DNA from: Micromonospora carbonacea
GTDB lineage: Bacteria; Actinomycetota; Actinomycetes; Mycobacteriales; Micromonosporaceae
NCBI RefSeq assembly: GCF_014205165.1
Contig: NZ_JACHMZ010000001.1
Span: 124,001-188,000, forward strand
Reading direction: 5' to 3'
DNA: 64,000 bases
Shown here: in pieces, positions 25,427 through 35,240 of the stretch
Position numbering within the stretch: the first letter of the stretch is position 1
Layout of the letters: every line of letters starts with the position of its first letter
Made by a program: the position numbers and the translations under genes
The notes under the pieces: model-generated
What the model saw: the letters and a program-made list of their open reading frames with translations, nothing else
Database searches by the model: none
What the model was told of the DNA's origin: nothing

Positions 25427-26935
25427 GTGACCGAGCAGAATCCCGTGCCAGTCGACCCCGCCGACGACCTTCCGGAGCAGATGAAGGTCCGCCGGGAGAA
25501 GCGGGACCGGATGCTCGCCGACGGCGTCGAGCCGTACCCCGTCGGGTTTCCCCGGACCGACACCCTGGCCGAGGTCCGCGCGAGGTATGCCGACCTGCCC
25601 ACCGACACGGCCACGGGCGACCGGGTCTCGGTCACCGGCCGGGTGATCTTCGTACGGAACACCGGCAAGCTCTGCTTCGCGACGCTGCGGGACGGCGACG
25701 GCACCGAGCTCCAGGCGATGCTCTCCCTCGACCGGGTCGGCGCGGAGCGGCTGGACGACTGGAAGCGCCTCGTCGACCTGGGCGACCACGTCGGGGTGAC
25801 CGGCGAGGTGATCACCAGCCGGCGCGGCGAGCTGTCCGTGCTGGCCGAGCAGTGGGCGGTCACCGCGAAGGCGCTGCGCCCGCTGCCGGTGGCGCACAAG
25901 CCGCTCAGCGAGGAGGCCCGGGTCCGCCAGCGCTACGTCGACCTGATCGTGCGCCCGCAGGCGCGCCAGATGGTGCGTACGCGGGCCGCGGCCGTGCGCA
26001 GCCTGCGCGACTGCCTGCACGGGCAGGGCTTCGTCGAGGTGGAGACCCCGATGCTCCAGTTGCTGCACGGCGGCGCGGCGGCCCGGCCATTCGTGACCCA
26101 CAGCAATGCGTTGAGCACCGATCTGTATCTGCGAATCGCGCCGGAACTGTTTCTCAAGCGCGCCGTGGTCGGCGGCGTCGATCGGGTGTTCGAGATCAAC
26201 CGTAACTTCCGTAATGAGGGTGTCGACTCTTCGCACTCGCCGGAGTTCGCGATGCTGGAGGCCTACCAGGCGTACGGCGACTACGACACGATGGCGGCGC
26301 TGACCCGCAATCTGGTGCAGGAGGCCGCGATCGCGGTCGGCGGGTCGACCGTGGTGACGCACGCGGATGGCCGCGAGTTCGATCTGGGCGGCGAGTGGCG
26401 CTCCGTGACCCTCTTCGGGGTGCTTTCGGAGGCGCTCGGCGAAGAGGTCACCGTCCGCACCGAGCGGGCCCGCCTCGTCGAGTACGCCGACAAGGTCGGC
26501 CTGGCCGTCGACCCGAAGTGGGGGCCGGGCAAGCTCGCCGAGGAGCTGTTCGAGGAACTGGTCGTGCCGGGGCTCCAGGCGCCGACGTTCGTGCGGGACT
26601 ACCCGGAGGAGACCAGCCCGCTGACCCGGGCCCACCGCAGCGAGCCGGGGCTGGCCGAGAAGTGGGACCTCTACGTCCTCGGGTTCGAGCTGGGCACCGC
26701 GTACTCGGAGCTGGTCGACCCGGTGGTGCAGCGGGAACGGCTCGTCGCCCAGGCCCAGCTCGCGGCCCGCGGCGACGACGAGGCCATGCGGCTGGACGAG
26801 GACTTTCTCCGGGCCATGGAGTACGGAATGCCCCCGGCCGGCGGCATGGGAATGGGAATCGACCGGCTGTTGATGGCGCTGACGGGCCTGGGAATTCGGG
26901 AAACCATCCTCTTCCCGTTGGTCCGCGCGGAGTAG
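25427..26935 (+). CDS. lysS: Lysyl-tRNA synthetase, class II
   Basis: 502 residues. OB-fold anticodon domain ([27 protein letters not shown]), then class II core: motif 1 [10 protein letters not shown], motif 2 [29 protein letters not shown], motif 3 [17 protein letters not shown] start with GAGGAAG 6 nt upstream. The stretch from about 26080 to 26260, and again near 26805-26935, uses A/T-ending codons (AAT, GAT, TAT, GAA, TTT, CGA, GGA, ATT) far more than neighbouring genes, although the motifs are intact. Confidence 0.96.
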   Translation: MTEQNPVPVDPADDLPEQMKVRREKRDRMLADGVEPYPVGFPRTDTLAEVRARYADLPTDTATGDRVSVTGRVIFVRNTGKLCFATLRDGDGTELQAMLSLDRVGAERLDDWKRLVDLGDHVGVTGEVITSRRGELSVLAEQWAVTAKALRPLPVAHKPLSEEARVRQRYVDLIVRPQARQMVRTRAAAVRSLRDCLHGQGFVEVETPMLQLLHGGAAARPFVTHSNALSTDLYLRIAPELFLKRAVVGGVDRVFEINRNFRNEGVDSSHSPEFAMLEAYQAYGDYDTMAALTRNLVQEAAIAVGGSTVVTHADGREFDLGGEWRSVTLFGVLSEALGEEVTVRTERARLVEYADKVGLAVDPKWGPGKLAEELFEELVVPGLQAPTFVRDYPEETSPLTRAHRSEPGLAEKWDLYVLGFELGTAYSELVDPVVQRERLVAQAQLAARGDDEAMRLDEDFLRAMEYGMPPAGGMGMGIDRLLMALTGLGIRETILFPLVRAE

Positions 26936-26973
26936 CCGACCGGCCACCCGGCAGGGGCAGTTACCGCATCCTA

Positions 26974-27004
26974 TTGACGAGGCAAGCATCGGGCGGGTTA
27001 TTGT
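26974..27004 (+). promoter_or_regulatory. lsr2 promoter
   Basis: TTGACG (26974-26979), 19 bp, TATTGT (26999-27004). The region is locally AT-richer than its surroundings. Transcription would start near 27011, giving a leader of about 38 nt with AAAGGA. Confidence 0.55.
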
Positions 27005-27048
27005 GCTCTCAGTTTGCAGGATCACCCTGCTCGAAAGGAATGTGGGAC

Positions 27049-27393
27049 GTGGCCAAGCAGATCATTCACAAGCTGGTCGATGACCTGGACGGCGGGGACG
27101 CTGACGAGACCGTCAAGTTCGCGCTCGACGGGGTTCAGTACGAGATCGACCTGTCCGCCACGAACGCCGAGAAATTGCGGGAGGTTTTCTCGCCCTACGT
27201 CGCGAACGGCACCAAGGTGGGCCGGGGCGGCGTGGTGGTCGGCGGGCGGGCCGCGCGCGGCCGGGGCGGTGCCACCGCCGACCGCGAGCAGAACAAGGCG
27301 ATCCGGGCCTGGGCCAAGCGCGAGGGCAAGGAGATCTCCGACCGGGGACGCATCCCGCAGGAGATCGTGGACGAGTTCCACGCCAAGCGCTGA
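27049..27393 (+). CDS. lsr2: Nucleoid-associated protein Lsr2
   Basis: 114 residues. H-NS-like xenogeneic silencer that binds AT-rich DNA. N-terminal dimerisation domain (AKQIIHKLVDDLDGGDADETVKFALDGVQYEIDL), a Gly/Arg linker (GGRAARGRGG), and the C-terminal DNA-binding domain IRAWAKREGKEISDRGRIPQEIVDEFHA containing the AT-hook-like RGR. GTG 27049 is preferred: AAAGG lies 10 nt upstream, whereas the in-frame ATG at 27040 would sit 1 nt after it. Followed by a long gap and clpC, as in other Actinobacteria. Confidence 0.97.
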   Translation: MAKQIIHKLVDDLDGGDADETVKFALDGVQYEIDLSATNAEKLREVFSPYVANGTKVGRGGVVVGGRAARGRGGATADREQNKAIRAWAKREGKEISDRGRIPQEIVDEFHAKR

Positions 27394-28040
27394 GCGCCGA
27401 GGCGGTCCCGGGTGACCGCCACCGTCGCCGGGTGCGACAGGGCCCTCGGCGGGACAACCCCGACACGGGCGACACCGACGCCGGACCGGAGCACACCTCC
27501 GGGCCGGCGTCGCCGTGTCACCGAACCGCCCCGGGCGCGGCGGGCCGCCGCCCCGCCCGACGTCGCCCCGCCCGCCGCCGTCGCGGCCGTGTGCCCCGGC
27601 GCGGGGCACCGCCCGCCGGACGGGAAGAACCCGGCTCGTCGCGGCGTTGTCCACAACCGGTGGAAAACTCGTCCACAGCCTGTGGACGACCGGACCGCCG
27701 CCCACCCGGACCGTCGCCCGGACCGCCGGCCGACCCCCGGTTGACCGGTCGACCCGGTCGCCGAAGGGCGGCGCGGGCCCGTGCGGGGGCGTGCAGCCGG
27801 GTCCCACCGCCCGTCCGAATTTCGCTCTGCGCGTACACGCGGAGACCCCGGAACACGCCCTGAGCGCGGACGGTTGGCTAAAACGACGCGTACCGGACCC
27901 TCGCGGAGGACACACGACCTCAGCGGAGTCGGTCCGCGGCGATAGAGTAATGAGGCAAGGACGCCCGTCCCGGACGTCCGCGCACCGGCCCCGCCGAGAT
28001 CTGACCATCAAGGCGCACGGCACGTGAGGAGCACGAGGGC
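27394..28040. other. 647-bp intergenic region with DnaA-box cluster and clpC promoter
   Basis: No credible gene. It contains the palindromic DnaA-box-like cluster at 27647-27689, and upstream of clpC a TAGAGT hexamer at 27943-27948. A GTGAGGAGCACGAGGGC sequence just before clpC supplies the ribosome site. I looked for a ClgR-type site upstream of clpC and found none I could defend. Confidence 0.6.
27647..27689. promoter_or_regulatory. Cluster of DnaA-box-like sites
   Basis: TTGTCCACA at 27647-27655 matches the actinobacterial DnaA box exactly. TCGTCCACA at 27669-27677 and its reverse complement TGTGGACGA at 27681-27689 form a perfect 9-3-9 palindrome. GGTGGAAAA (27659-27667) is a degenerate inverted partner of the first box. 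No dnaA or dnaN is near, so this is not oriC as usually organised. Confidence 0.6.
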
Positions 28041-30560
28041 ATGTTCGAGCGGTTCACCGACCGAGCGCGACGGGTTGTCGTCCTGGCCCAAGAAGAGGCC
28101 CGGATGCTCAACCACAACTACATCGGTACGGAGCACATCCTGCTGGGCCTGATCCACGAGGGTGAGGGTGTCGCGGCGAAGGCCCTGGAGAGTCTGGGGA
28201 TCTCGCTGGAGGGTGTGCGTCAGCAGGTCGAGGAGATCATCGGTCAGGGCCAGCAGGCGCCGAGCGGGCACATCCCGTTCACGCCGCGGGCGAAGAAGGT
28301 CCTGGAGCTGTCGCTGCGCGAGGCGCTGCAGCTCGGCCACAACTACATCGGCACGGAGCACATCCTGCTCGGCCTGATCCGCGAGGGCGAGGGCGTCGCC
28401 GCCCAGGTTCTGGTGAAGCTCGGGGCCGACCTCAACCGGGTCCGCCAGCAGGTGATCCAGCTCCTCTCCGGCTACCAGGGCAAGGAGCCCGCGGCGGCCG
28501 GCACGACGACGGGCGAGGCCGCCCCGTCGACCAGCCTCGTGCTGGACCAGTTCGGTCGGAACCTGACCCAGGCTGCCCGCGAGGGCAAGCTCGACCCGGT
28601 CATCGGGCGGGAGAAGGAGATCGAGCGGGTCATGCAGGTGCTGTCCCGCCGCACCAAGAACAACCCGGTGCTGATCGGCGAGCCCGGCGTCGGCAAGACC
28701 GCCGTGGTGGAGGGCCTGTCCCAGAAGATCATCAAGGGCGAGGTCCCGGAGACGCTGAAGGACAAGCAGCTCTACACCCTCGACCTGGGCGCGCTGGTCG
28801 CCGGTTCCCGCTACCGCGGTGACTTCGAGGAGCGCCTGAAGAAGGTGCTCAAGGAGATCCGCACCCGGGGCGACATCATCCTGTTCATCGACGAGATTCA
28901 CACCCTCGTCGGCGCGGGCGCGGCGGAGGGCGCGATCGACGCGGCGTCGATCCTCAAGCCGATGCTGGCCCGTGGCGAGCTGCAGACCATCGGCGCCACG
29001 ACGCTCGACGAATACCGCAAGCACCTGGAGAAGGACGCCGCCCTGGAGCGGCGGTTCCAGCCGATCCAGGTGGGTGAGCCGTCCCTGGCCCACACGATCG
29101 AGATCCTCAAGGGCCTGCGCGACCGGTACGAGGCGCACCACCGCGTCTCGATCACCGACGCGGCCCTGGTCGCGGCCGCCACCCTGGCCGACCGGTACAT
29201 CTCCGACCGCTTCCTGCCGGACAAGGCGATCGACCTGATCGACGAGGCTGGCGCGCGGATGCGGATCCGCCGGATGACCGCGCCGCCGGACCTGCGGGAC
29301 TTCGACGAGCGCATCGCGCAGGTGCGCCGCGACAAGGAGTCCGCGATCGACGCGCAGGACTTCGAGCGCGCCGCGCAGCTCCGCGACAAGGAGAAGCAGC
29401 TGCTGGGCCAGAAGGCGCAGCGGGAGAAGGAGTGGAAGGCCGGCGACCTCGACGTCGTCAGCGAGGTCGACGACGAGCAGATCGCCGAGGTCCTGGGCAA
29501 CTGGACCGGCATCCCGGTCTACAAGCTGACCGAGGAGGAGACCTCCCGCCTGCTGCGCATGGAGGACGAGCTGCACAAGCGCGTCATCGGCCAGGAGGAC
29601 GCGGTCAAGGCCGTCTCGAAGGCCATCCGGCGCACCCGGGCCGGCCTGAAGGACCCGAAGCGCCCGTCCGGCTCGTTCATCTTCGCCGGCCCGTCCGGCG
29701 TGGGTAAGACCGAGCTGTCCAAGGCGCTGGCGGAGTTCCTGTTCGGCAGCGAGGACGCCCTCATCCAGCTCGACATGTCCGAGTTCCACGACCGCTACAC
29801 GGTGTCCCGGCTCGTCGGCGCCCCTCCCGGCTACGTCGGCTACGACGAGGGCGGGCAGCTGACCGAGAAGGTGCGGCGTCGGCCGTTCTCCGTGGTCCTC
29901 TTCGACGAGATCGAGAAGGCCCACCCGGACGTGTTCAACACCCTGCTCCAGATCCTGGAGGACGGGCGGCTGACCGACGGCCAGGGCCGGATCGTGGACT
30001 TCAAGAACACGGTCATCATCCTGACCACCAACCTCGGCACCCGGGACGTCGCCAAGGCCGTGTCGCTCGGCTTCCAGGCGTCGGAGGACTCGGAGTCGAA
30101 CTACGACCGGATGAAGCAGAAGGTCAACGACGAGCTGAAGCAGCACTTCCGGCCGGAGTTCCTCAACCGGATCGACGACACCATCGTGTTCCACCAGCTG
30201 CGGCAGACCGAGATCCTCTCGATCGTGGACATCATGATCGCCCGGATCGAGACCCAGCTGCGCAACAAGGACATGGGGCTGGAGCTGACCGACAACGCCA
30301 AGAAGTACCTGGCGAAGAAGGGCTTCGACCCGGTCCTGGGCGCGCGGCCGCTGCGGCGCACGATCCAGCGGGACATCGAGGACAACCTGTCCGAGCGGAT
30401 CCTGTTCAACGAGTTGACCCCCGGCCAGATCATCGTGGTCGACTGCGAGGGCGACCCGGAGGACATCGACAAGTCCAAGCTGGTGTTCCGCGGCTCGGAC
30501 CGACCCGCCGAGGTTCCCGACGCGGTCCCCGCCGAGCTGGGCGGCACCGAGGCCGCCTGA
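28041..30560 (+). CDS. clpC: ATP-dependent Clp protease ATP-binding subunit ClpC
   Basis: 839 residues. Hexameric unfoldase that feeds ClpP. Two ClpN repeats ([13 protein letters not shown] occurs at about 28-40 and 103-115), first AAA+ domain with Walker [10 protein letters not shown] near 213 and [14 protein letters not shown] coiled coil ([19 protein letters not shown]), second AAA+ domain with GPSGVGKTE near 549 and [10 protein letters not shown], and the C-terminal D2-small domain. Full length and intact. Followed by a strong hairpin terminator. Confidence 0.98.
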   Translation: MFERFTDRARRVVVLAQEEARMLNHNYIGTEHILLGLIHEGEGVAAKALESLGISLEGVRQQVEEIIGQGQQAPSGHIPFTPRAKKVLELSLREALQLGHNYIGTEHILLGLIREGEGVAAQVLVKLGADLNRVRQQVIQLLSGYQGKEPAAAGTTTGEAAPSTSLVLDQFGRNLTQAAREGKLDPVIGREKEIERVMQVLSRRTKNNPVLIGEPGVGKTAVVEGLSQKIIKGEVPETLKDKQLYTLDLGALVAGSRYRGDFEERLKKVLKEIRTRGDIILFIDEIHTLVGAGAAEGAIDAASILKPMLARGELQTIGATTLDEYRKHLEKDAALERRFQPIQVGEPSLAHTIEILKGLRDRYEAHHRVSITDAALVAAATLADRYISDRFLPDKAIDLIDEAGARMRIRRMTAPPDLRDFDERIAQVRRDKESAIDAQDFERAAQLRDKEKQLLGQKAQREKEWKAGDLDVVSEVDDEQIAEVLGNWTGIPVYKLTEEETSRLLRMEDELHKRVIGQEDAVKAVSKAIRRTRAGLKDPKRPSGSFIFAGPSGVGKTELSKALAEFLFGSEDALIQLDMSEFHDRYTVSRLVGAPPGYVGYDEGGQLTEKVRRRPFSVVLFDEIEKAHPDVFNTLLQILEDGRLTDGQGRIVDFKNTVIILTTNLGTRDVAKAVSLGFQASEDSESNYDRMKQKVNDELKQHFRPEFLNRIDDTIVFHQLRQTEILSIVDIMIARIETQLRNKDMGLELTDNAKKYLAKKGFDPVLGARPLRRTIQRDIEDNLSERILFNELTPGQIIVVDCEGDPEDIDKSKLVFRGSDRPAEVPDAVPAELGGTEAA

Positions 30561-30579
30561 CCCGAGGGGCAGCACGACA

Positions 30580-30627
30580 GAACGGGCGACGGCCCGGCGG
30601 CTCTCGCCGCCGGGCCGTCGCCCGTTC
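30580..30627. terminator. clpC terminator
   Basis: Perfect 22-bp stem (30580-30601 with 30606-30627) and a TCTC loop, 19 bp after the clpC stop. No U-tract, usual for Actinobacteria. Confidence 0.9.
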
Positions 30628-30669
30628 TCCCCTTCCGCCGGCCCCGGCCGTCACGGGCAGGGCGTCGCC

Positions 30670-30774
30670 ATGTCGGCGACCTGGGGGTATCGGGGGAGCG
30701 CGGAAGTCGGATGCCGGAGATCTGGGGGTATCGCCAGGCTCGGAAGCCGCGATGTCGGCGACCTGGCGGCCCGG
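30670..30774. repeat. 41-bp direct repeat, two and a half copies
   Basis: Units start at 30670, 30711 and 30752 (spacing exactly 41). Core ATGTCGGCGACCTGGGGG, followed in two of the copies by TATCG. Lies between the convergent clpC and mutY. No reading frame of interest; may be a family of intergenic repeats. Confidence 0.75.
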
Positions 30775-30827
30775 TCCTAGCGAGGCGGGACCAGGGCCGG
30801 GTCAGGCTCGGGCCGGCCCGGGGCGGG

Positions 30828-31754
30828 TCAGGCGTCCAGGGCCGGGGCCGGGACCGGCGGGCCGTCACCCGCGAGGCGGAACGACTCCCCACCGGCGGGT
30901 TCCACCAGGCCGTCGGTGACCAGCCCGGCCAGGGCGCGGGAGCGCTGGACGTCGTCGGTCCACACCTGGTCCAGCCGTTGGCGCGGCACGGGGCCGGTGG
31001 CCTCCCGCAGCACCGCCAGCAGCAGCCCGCGCACCTGGCGGTCCGTGCCGGCGTACCGCTGGGGACGCCGCGTCGGCCCGGCGGGCGCCGCCTGACCGGA
31101 GGCCCGCCAGGCGCAGACCGACTCCACCGGGCAGACCGCGCACCGGGGCGACCGGGCGGTGCAGACGACCGCCCCCAGCTCCATGAACGCGGCGCTGGCC
31201 AGGGCGGCCCCGGCGGGCTCCACCGGCAGCAGTTCCTCGGTGGCCACCAGGTCGGCGGGGCGGGTGGCGGGGCCGGCGTCCGGCTCCCCGGCGATCGCCC
31301 GGCAGACCACCCGCCGCACGTTGGTGTCCACCACCGGGTGCCGCTGCCCGTACGCGAAGGCGGCCACCGCCCGCGCCGTGTACGTGCCGACCCCCGGCAG
31401 GGCGAGCAGGTGTTCCAGCCGGTCGGGCACCTCGCCGCCGTGCCGCTCGACGATCGCCGTCGCGCAGTCGTGCAGCCGCATCGCCCGGCGCGGGTAGCCC
31501 AGCCGCCCCCACATCCGGATCGCCTCGGCGGGCGTGTCGGCGGCGAGCGCGGCGGGGGTGGGCCAGCGGGCCAGCCACGCCTCGTACGCCGGCAGCACCC
31601 GCACCACGGGCGTCTGCTGGAGCATGACCTCGCTGACCAGGATCGCCCACGCGCCCACGCCGGGCACGCGCCACGGCAGGTCGCGGGCGTTGCGCTCGTA
31701 CCACCGGCTGACGAGGGTGGCGAAGGTGTGCTCGGACATCGCGTCGTCGATCAT
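30828..31754 (-). CDS. mutY: A/G-specific adenine DNA glycosylase
   Basis: 308 residues. Removes A mispaired with 8-oxoG. SEVMLQQTPVVRV contains the catalytic Glu; helix-hairpin-helix LPGVGTYTARAVAAFA followed by the catalytic Asp in HPVVDTNVRRV; iron-sulfur ligands C-x6-C-x2-C-x5-C in CTARSPRCAVCPVESVC. The C-terminus is a short winged-helix-like region and not the full NUDIX-like domain of the E. coli protein. ATG 31754 chosen (GGAAGG 11 nt upstream); ATG 31739 is possible. Confidence 0.93.
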   Translation of the reverse strand: MIDDAMSEHTFATLVSRWYERNARDLPWRVPGVGAWAILVSEVMLQQTPVVRVLPAYEAWLARWPTPAALAADTPAEAIRMWGRLGYPRRAMRLHDCATAIVERHGGEVPDRLEHLLALPGVGTYTARAVAAFAYGQRHPVVDTNVRRVVCRAIAGEPDAGPATRPADLVATEELLPVEPAGAALASAAFMELGAVVCTARSPRCAVCPVESVCAWRASGQAAPAGPTRRPQRYAGTDRQVRGLLLAVLREATGPVPRQRLDQVWTDDVQRSRALAGLVTDGLVEPAGGESFRLAGDGPPVPAPALDA

Positions 31755-31835
31755 GTCACGGGCCACCTTCCCGCAGGGTGGGCGGGCCGGGCGGGGCGTC
31801 GCGGAGGCCACCCCCCGATCGGGCAGAATGCCCGG

Positions 31836-32348
31836 ATGAGCGAGCTCGCGATCACCGTCATCGGCCGGGACCGGCCCGGCATCGTGGCCGACGTCGCCGA
31901 GGTGCTCGCCCGGCTGGGCGCGAACCTCACCGACTCCACCATGACCCGGCTGCGGGGCCATTTCGCGATGACCCTGATCTGCGTGGGCCCGGCCGCCGCC
32001 GACGTCGAGGCCGCGCTGTCCCCGCTCGCCGCCGACGGCCAGCTCCTGGCCACCGTACGGGCGGTCACCCCCGACGGCGCGGCCGCGCCGGCCGGTGAGC
32101 CGTACGTGCTGGCGGTGCACGGCGCGGACCGGATGGGCATCGTCGCGGCGATGACCCGGGTGCTGACCGACGCGGGCGGCAACGTCACCGACCTGAGCAC
32201 CCGGCTGACCGGCTCCCTCTACGTGGTGGTCGCCGAGGTCGACCTGCCGCCGGGCACCTTCGACGAGGTGGCCGGCCGGTTGGCGCGTACGGCGGCGGAG
32301 TTGGGCGTGGGGGTCAGCCTCCGCCCGGCGGACACGGACCTGCTGTGA
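31836..32348 (+). CDS. Tandem ACT-domain protein, GcvR-like
   Basis: 170 residues consisting of two ACT domains: residues 4-80 (AITVIGRDRPGIVADVAEVLARLGANLTDSTM) and 91-165 (YVLAVHGADRMGIVAAMTRVLTDAGGNVTDLST). The arrangement is that of glycine-cleavage repressor GcvR-type amino-acid sensors; there is no DNA-binding domain. The effector is unknown. Stop overlaps the def start (GTGA). Confidence 0.8.
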   Translation: MSELAITVIGRDRPGIVADVAEVLARLGANLTDSTMTRLRGHFAMTLICVGPAAADVEAALSPLAADGQLLATVRAVTPDGAAAPAGEPYVLAVHGADRMGIVAAMTRVLTDAGGNVTDLSTRLTGSLYVVVAEVDLPPGTFDEVAGRLARTAAELGVGVSLRPADTDLL

Positions 32349-32905
32349 CGACGGAGTACGCGGGCCTCGCCGGCTGGACCCCGGCGGCGCTGCCGGTGCC
32401 GGGCGAGGTGCGCCCGGTGGTCTCCGCCCCCGACCCGGTGCTCAGCCGGCCGGGGCCGGAGGTGGACCCGACGTCGGACGAGATCGTCCGCCTCGCCGCC
32501 GACCTGATCGCCACGATGCGGGTCTCGCCGGGCTGCGTGGGCCTCGCCGCCCCGCAGGTGGGCGTGGGCGTGCAGGTGTTCGCGGTGGACGTCACCGGCC
32601 ACCCGAAGGCGGTCACCGTGCACGGCACGTTCGTCCTGTGCAACGCCCGGGTGGTGGAGGCGACCCGGTGGAAGAGCGGCCGGGAGGGCTGCATGTCGGT
32701 GCCCGACCTCACCGGCGACGTCAAGCGGGCCAGCCGCCTGGTCGTCGAGGGGCTGCTGCCGGGCAGCGGCGCGCCGGTGCGGCTGGTCACCGACGGCTTC
32801 GAGGCGCGCGCGTTGCAGCACGAGATCGACCACTGCCACGGCCTGCTCTTCCTCGACCGGGTGGCCGGAGCGCACGCGATCTACCAGCGCAAGGTCTACC
32901 AGTGA
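32345..32905 (+). CDS. def: Peptide deformylase
   Basis: 186 residues, GTG start. Removes the N-formyl group from new proteins. All three motifs are present: GLAAPQVG, EGCMSVP (metal Cys) and QHEIDHCHG (two metal His and the catalytic Glu). An extended N-terminus (30 residues) precedes the catalytic core. Coupled to the ACT-domain gene; a second def gene elsewhere is common in Actinobacteria. Confidence 0.94.
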   Translation: MTTEYAGLAGWTPAALPVPGEVRPVVSAPDPVLSRPGPEVDPTSDEIVRLAADLIATMRVSPGCVGLAAPQVGVGVQVFAVDVTGHPKAVTVHGTFVLCNARVVEATRWKSGREGCMSVPDLTGDVKRASRLVVEGLLPGSGAPVRLVTDGFEARALQHEIDHCHGLLFLDRVAGAHAIYQRKVYQ

Positions 32906-33063
32906 CCGGTCCCGGCACCGCCGGACGCCGGGCCGCAGCCGGCGGGGTCGCCGCCCCGAGCGGGGGGTCGCTGTCGTGAGTGGAGGGTCGTCACGGTGAG
33001 CCGAGGGTGCTCCGGCGCGTCGCGCCCGACGACGGTGCGTCGCGCCGCTACGGTGGGGGCATC

Positions 33064-33816
33064 ATGCGTCTGACGGTCGGCCCCCTGCCACCCGCCGTGT
33101 ACTGGCGGCGTCGCGCCGTCGTACTTGGAGCGGGCCTTCTCTTCCTGATCGTGCTGCTCTATTCCTGCAACGGCGCGGGCAACACGGGCACCACGCCGCA
33201 GTCGAAGTCGACCCCGACTCCGACGGCGTCCCCGGGCGCCGGCGACCCGTCGGCGGTGCCCGAGCCGAGCGGTTCGGTGCTGACGCCGCAGACCGGTCTC
33301 CCGCCCGGCGGGTCGGACGACCCGGGCAGCGACCCGGGCTCGTCGGGGGGCGAGCAGGGCGGGTCGAGCGGCCCCTCCGGCGGCGACGGCGCTCCGGCCG
33401 GGCCCGGTGGGGCGGACGCCGGGACGTGCACCGACGCGGAGATCTCGGTGACGCCCGTGGTGCTGCCGACGTCGGCCCCGCAGGGCACGGTGGTCAGCCT
33501 CCAGCTCAAGATCAAGAACAGGTCGGACCGCACCTGTAGCCGGGACGTGGGCGCGGACTTCCAGGAGCTGTTCGTCAAGTCGGGCGCGGAGAAGGTCTGG
33601 TCCTCCGACACCTGCGGCAACGTCAAGGGCTCGGACGTGCAGTCGTTCACGCCCGGCTTCGAGCGGTCGTACCAGGTGGACTGGAACGGGCGGGACACCA
33701 GCCGCTGCAAGGACGGCCTCGCCAACGGCCCGTTGCCGCCGGCCGGGGCCTACCAGGTGTTCGGGCGGCTCGACACCAAGCTCAGCTCGCCGGTGAAGCT
33801 CACCATCACCGACTGA
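33064..33816 (+). CDS. Membrane-anchored secreted protein with Ser/Gly/Pro linker
   Basis: 250 residues. One N-terminal transmembrane segment (residues 19-35, AVVLGAGLLFLIVLLYS), then about 80 low-complexity residues (Ser, Pro, Gly, Thr), then a folded C-terminal domain of about 115 residues with four Cys (CTDAEISVTPVVLPTSAPQGTVVSLQLKIKN and CSRDVGADF, TCGNVKG, RCKDG). The sequence resembles an immunoglobulin-like beta sandwich of the DUF4232 kind. A -10-like TACGGT ends 9 nt before the ATG. Confidence 0.65.
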   Translation: MRLTVGPLPPAVYWRRRAVVLGAGLLFLIVLLYSCNGAGNTGTTPQSKSTPTPTASPGAGDPSAVPEPSGSVLTPQTGLPPGGSDDPGSDPGSSGGEQGGSSGPSGGDGAPAGPGGADAGTCTDAEISVTPVVLPTSAPQGTVVSLQLKIKNRSDRTCSRDVGADFQELFVKSGAEKVWSSDTCGNVKGSDVQSFTPGFERSYQVDWNGRDTSRCKDGLANGPLPPAGAYQVFGRLDTKLSSPVKLTITD

Positions 33817-33913
33817 CGTCCGGCCCGCCCGCCGCCGGTCCGGCTCCGACCCCGGCGGCCAGGCCCCACTGCCGCCGGGTTGACGCGAGCGTCGGACGTG
33901 GCGTTCCGGAACG

Positions 33914-35098
33914 TCAGACGTAGCGTTCCAGGATGGAGGCCTCGGCGAGCCGGGACAGCCCCTCCCGGACGCCGCGGGCGCGGGCGTCGCCGACGCCCTC
34001 GACGGCCTGGAGGTCCTCCACGGTGGCCCCGAGTAGCCGCTGCAGGCTGCCGAAGTGCAGCACCAGCCGGTCGACGATGGCCACCGGCAGCCGGGGGACC
34101 TTCGCCAGCAGCCGGAAGCCGCGTGGGCTGACCGCCGCGTCGAGCGCGTCGGAGGCGGCCGGGTAGCCGATGGCCTTGGCCACCGCGACCAGGTCGATCA
34201 GCTCGGTGGCGCCCAGCAGGTCCAGCTCGACCAGGGCCTCGTCGAGGGTGCGGGACTTGCGGCCGGCGGGCAGGTAGTCGCGGATGACCAGGGTGCGGTC
34301 GGCGTCCACGCCGGCCATCAGCTCGTCGAGCTGGAGGGCCAGGAGGCGGCCGTCGGTGCCCAGCTCCACCACGTAGCCGGCGATCTCGTCGGCGATCCGG
34401 CGGACCATCTCCAGCCGCTGCACCACCGCCACCGCGTCCCGGACCGTCACCAGGTCCTCGATCTCCAGGGCGGAGAGGGTGCCGGAGACCTCGTCGAGAC
34501 GCAGCTTGTAGCGCTCCAGGGTGGCCAGGGCCTGGTTGGCCCGGGACAGGATGGCCGCCGAGTCGTCCAGCACGTGCCGCTGGCCGTTGACGTAGAGGCT
34601 GATGATCCGCATCGACTGGCTGACGGAGATGACCGGGTAGCCGGTCTGCCGGGCCACCCGCTCGGCGGTGCGGTGCCGGGTGCCGGACTCCTCGGTCGGG
34701 ATCGACGGGTCCGGCATCAGGTGCACGGCCGCCCGGACGATGCGGGTGCCGTCGCTGGACAGCACCACCGCGCCGTCCATCTTGCACAGCTCCCGCACCC
34801 GGGTCGCCGAGAACTCCACGTCGAGGGGGAAGCCGCCGGTGCACAGCCCCTCGACGACCTTGTCGTAGCCCAGGACGATCAGCGCGCCCGTGCGACCGCG
34901 CAGGATCCGCTCCAGGCCGTCACGCAGCGCGGTGCCGGGGGCCATGAGGGCGAGATTGGCCCGCAGCGGATCACCGCTCGCGCCGCCGACACTCCCGGTC
35001 ACGCTGACGCTGATCGGACGGGCGGGCGAGCCCACGGCACCGGTGCGGGCGTGGGGTGTCGCGCCGGCGGTTTTGCTGGCATCGCGGTCGATCGGCAC
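33914..35098 (-). CDS. disA: DNA integrity scanning protein DisA, diadenylate cyclase
   Basis: 394 residues. Makes c-di-AMP and scans DNA. N-terminal DAC domain with the catalytic [11 protein letters not shown] and [11 protein letters not shown] blocks, a helical linker, and a C-terminal helix-hairpin-helix DNA-binding domain ([19 protein letters not shown]). GTG 35098 is favoured over GTG 35104 because TAGACT (35110-35105) ends exactly 6 nt before it. Next to radA, as in many Gram-positives, where RadA modulates DisA. Confidence 0.95.
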   Translation of the reverse strand: MPIDRDASKTAGATPHARTGAVGSPARPISVSVTGSVGGASGDPLRANLALMAPGTALRDGLERILRGRTGALIVLGYDKVVEGLCTGGFPLDVEFSATRVRELCKMDGAVVLSSDGTRIVRAAVHLMPDPSIPTEESGTRHRTAERVARQTGYPVISVSQSMRIISLYVNGQRHVLDDSAAILSRANQALATLERYKLRLDEVSGTLSALEIEDLVTVRDAVAVVQRLEMVRRIADEIAGYVVELGTDGRLLALQLDELMAGVDADRTLVIRDYLPAGRKSRTLDEALVELDLLGATELIDLVAVAKAIGYPAASDALDAAVSPRGFRLLAKVPRLPVAIVDRLVLHFGSLQRLLGATVEDLQAVEGVGDARARGVREGLSRLAEASILERYV

Positions 35099-35104
35099 GC
35101 GCAC

Positions 35105-35110
35105 AGTCTA
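35105..35110 (-). promoter_or_regulatory. -10 element TAGACT of disA
   Basis: On the minus strand TAGACT then GTGCGC then GTG (35098). Decides the disA start; leaderless transcript likely. Confidence 0.5.
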
Positions 35111-35240
35111 CGGACTGGCGTGCGGTGGGTGCTGTCGTGGTTACTGTGATGTGTCACGATGCCCCCCGCCGACCGCGTCGGGAGGCCCGCCGCGCTTGTC
35201 CGGAATCGCACCGGCGGTCCGACCCGACGGCCACCGTCGG

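Noticed and set aside
27040..27393. lsr2 starting at ATG 27040
   Set aside because: The ribosome-binding sequence would be only 1 nt from that ATG; GTG 27049 has proper spacing and the usual Lsr2 N-terminus.
27394..28040. Chromosomal origin of replication
   Set aside because: DnaA-like boxes are present, but there are only three or four and no dnaA, dnaN or gyr genes, so it is not reported as oriC.
28008..30575. An 855-codon frame antisense to clpC
   Set aside because: Mirror frame of highly codon-biased clpC; Leu/Val/Asp-rich without domains.
32902..33070. Chain of GTGA-linked short frames after def
   Set aside because: GTGA needs only a G before TGA, which is frequent here, and the chain does not end on the start of the next gene.
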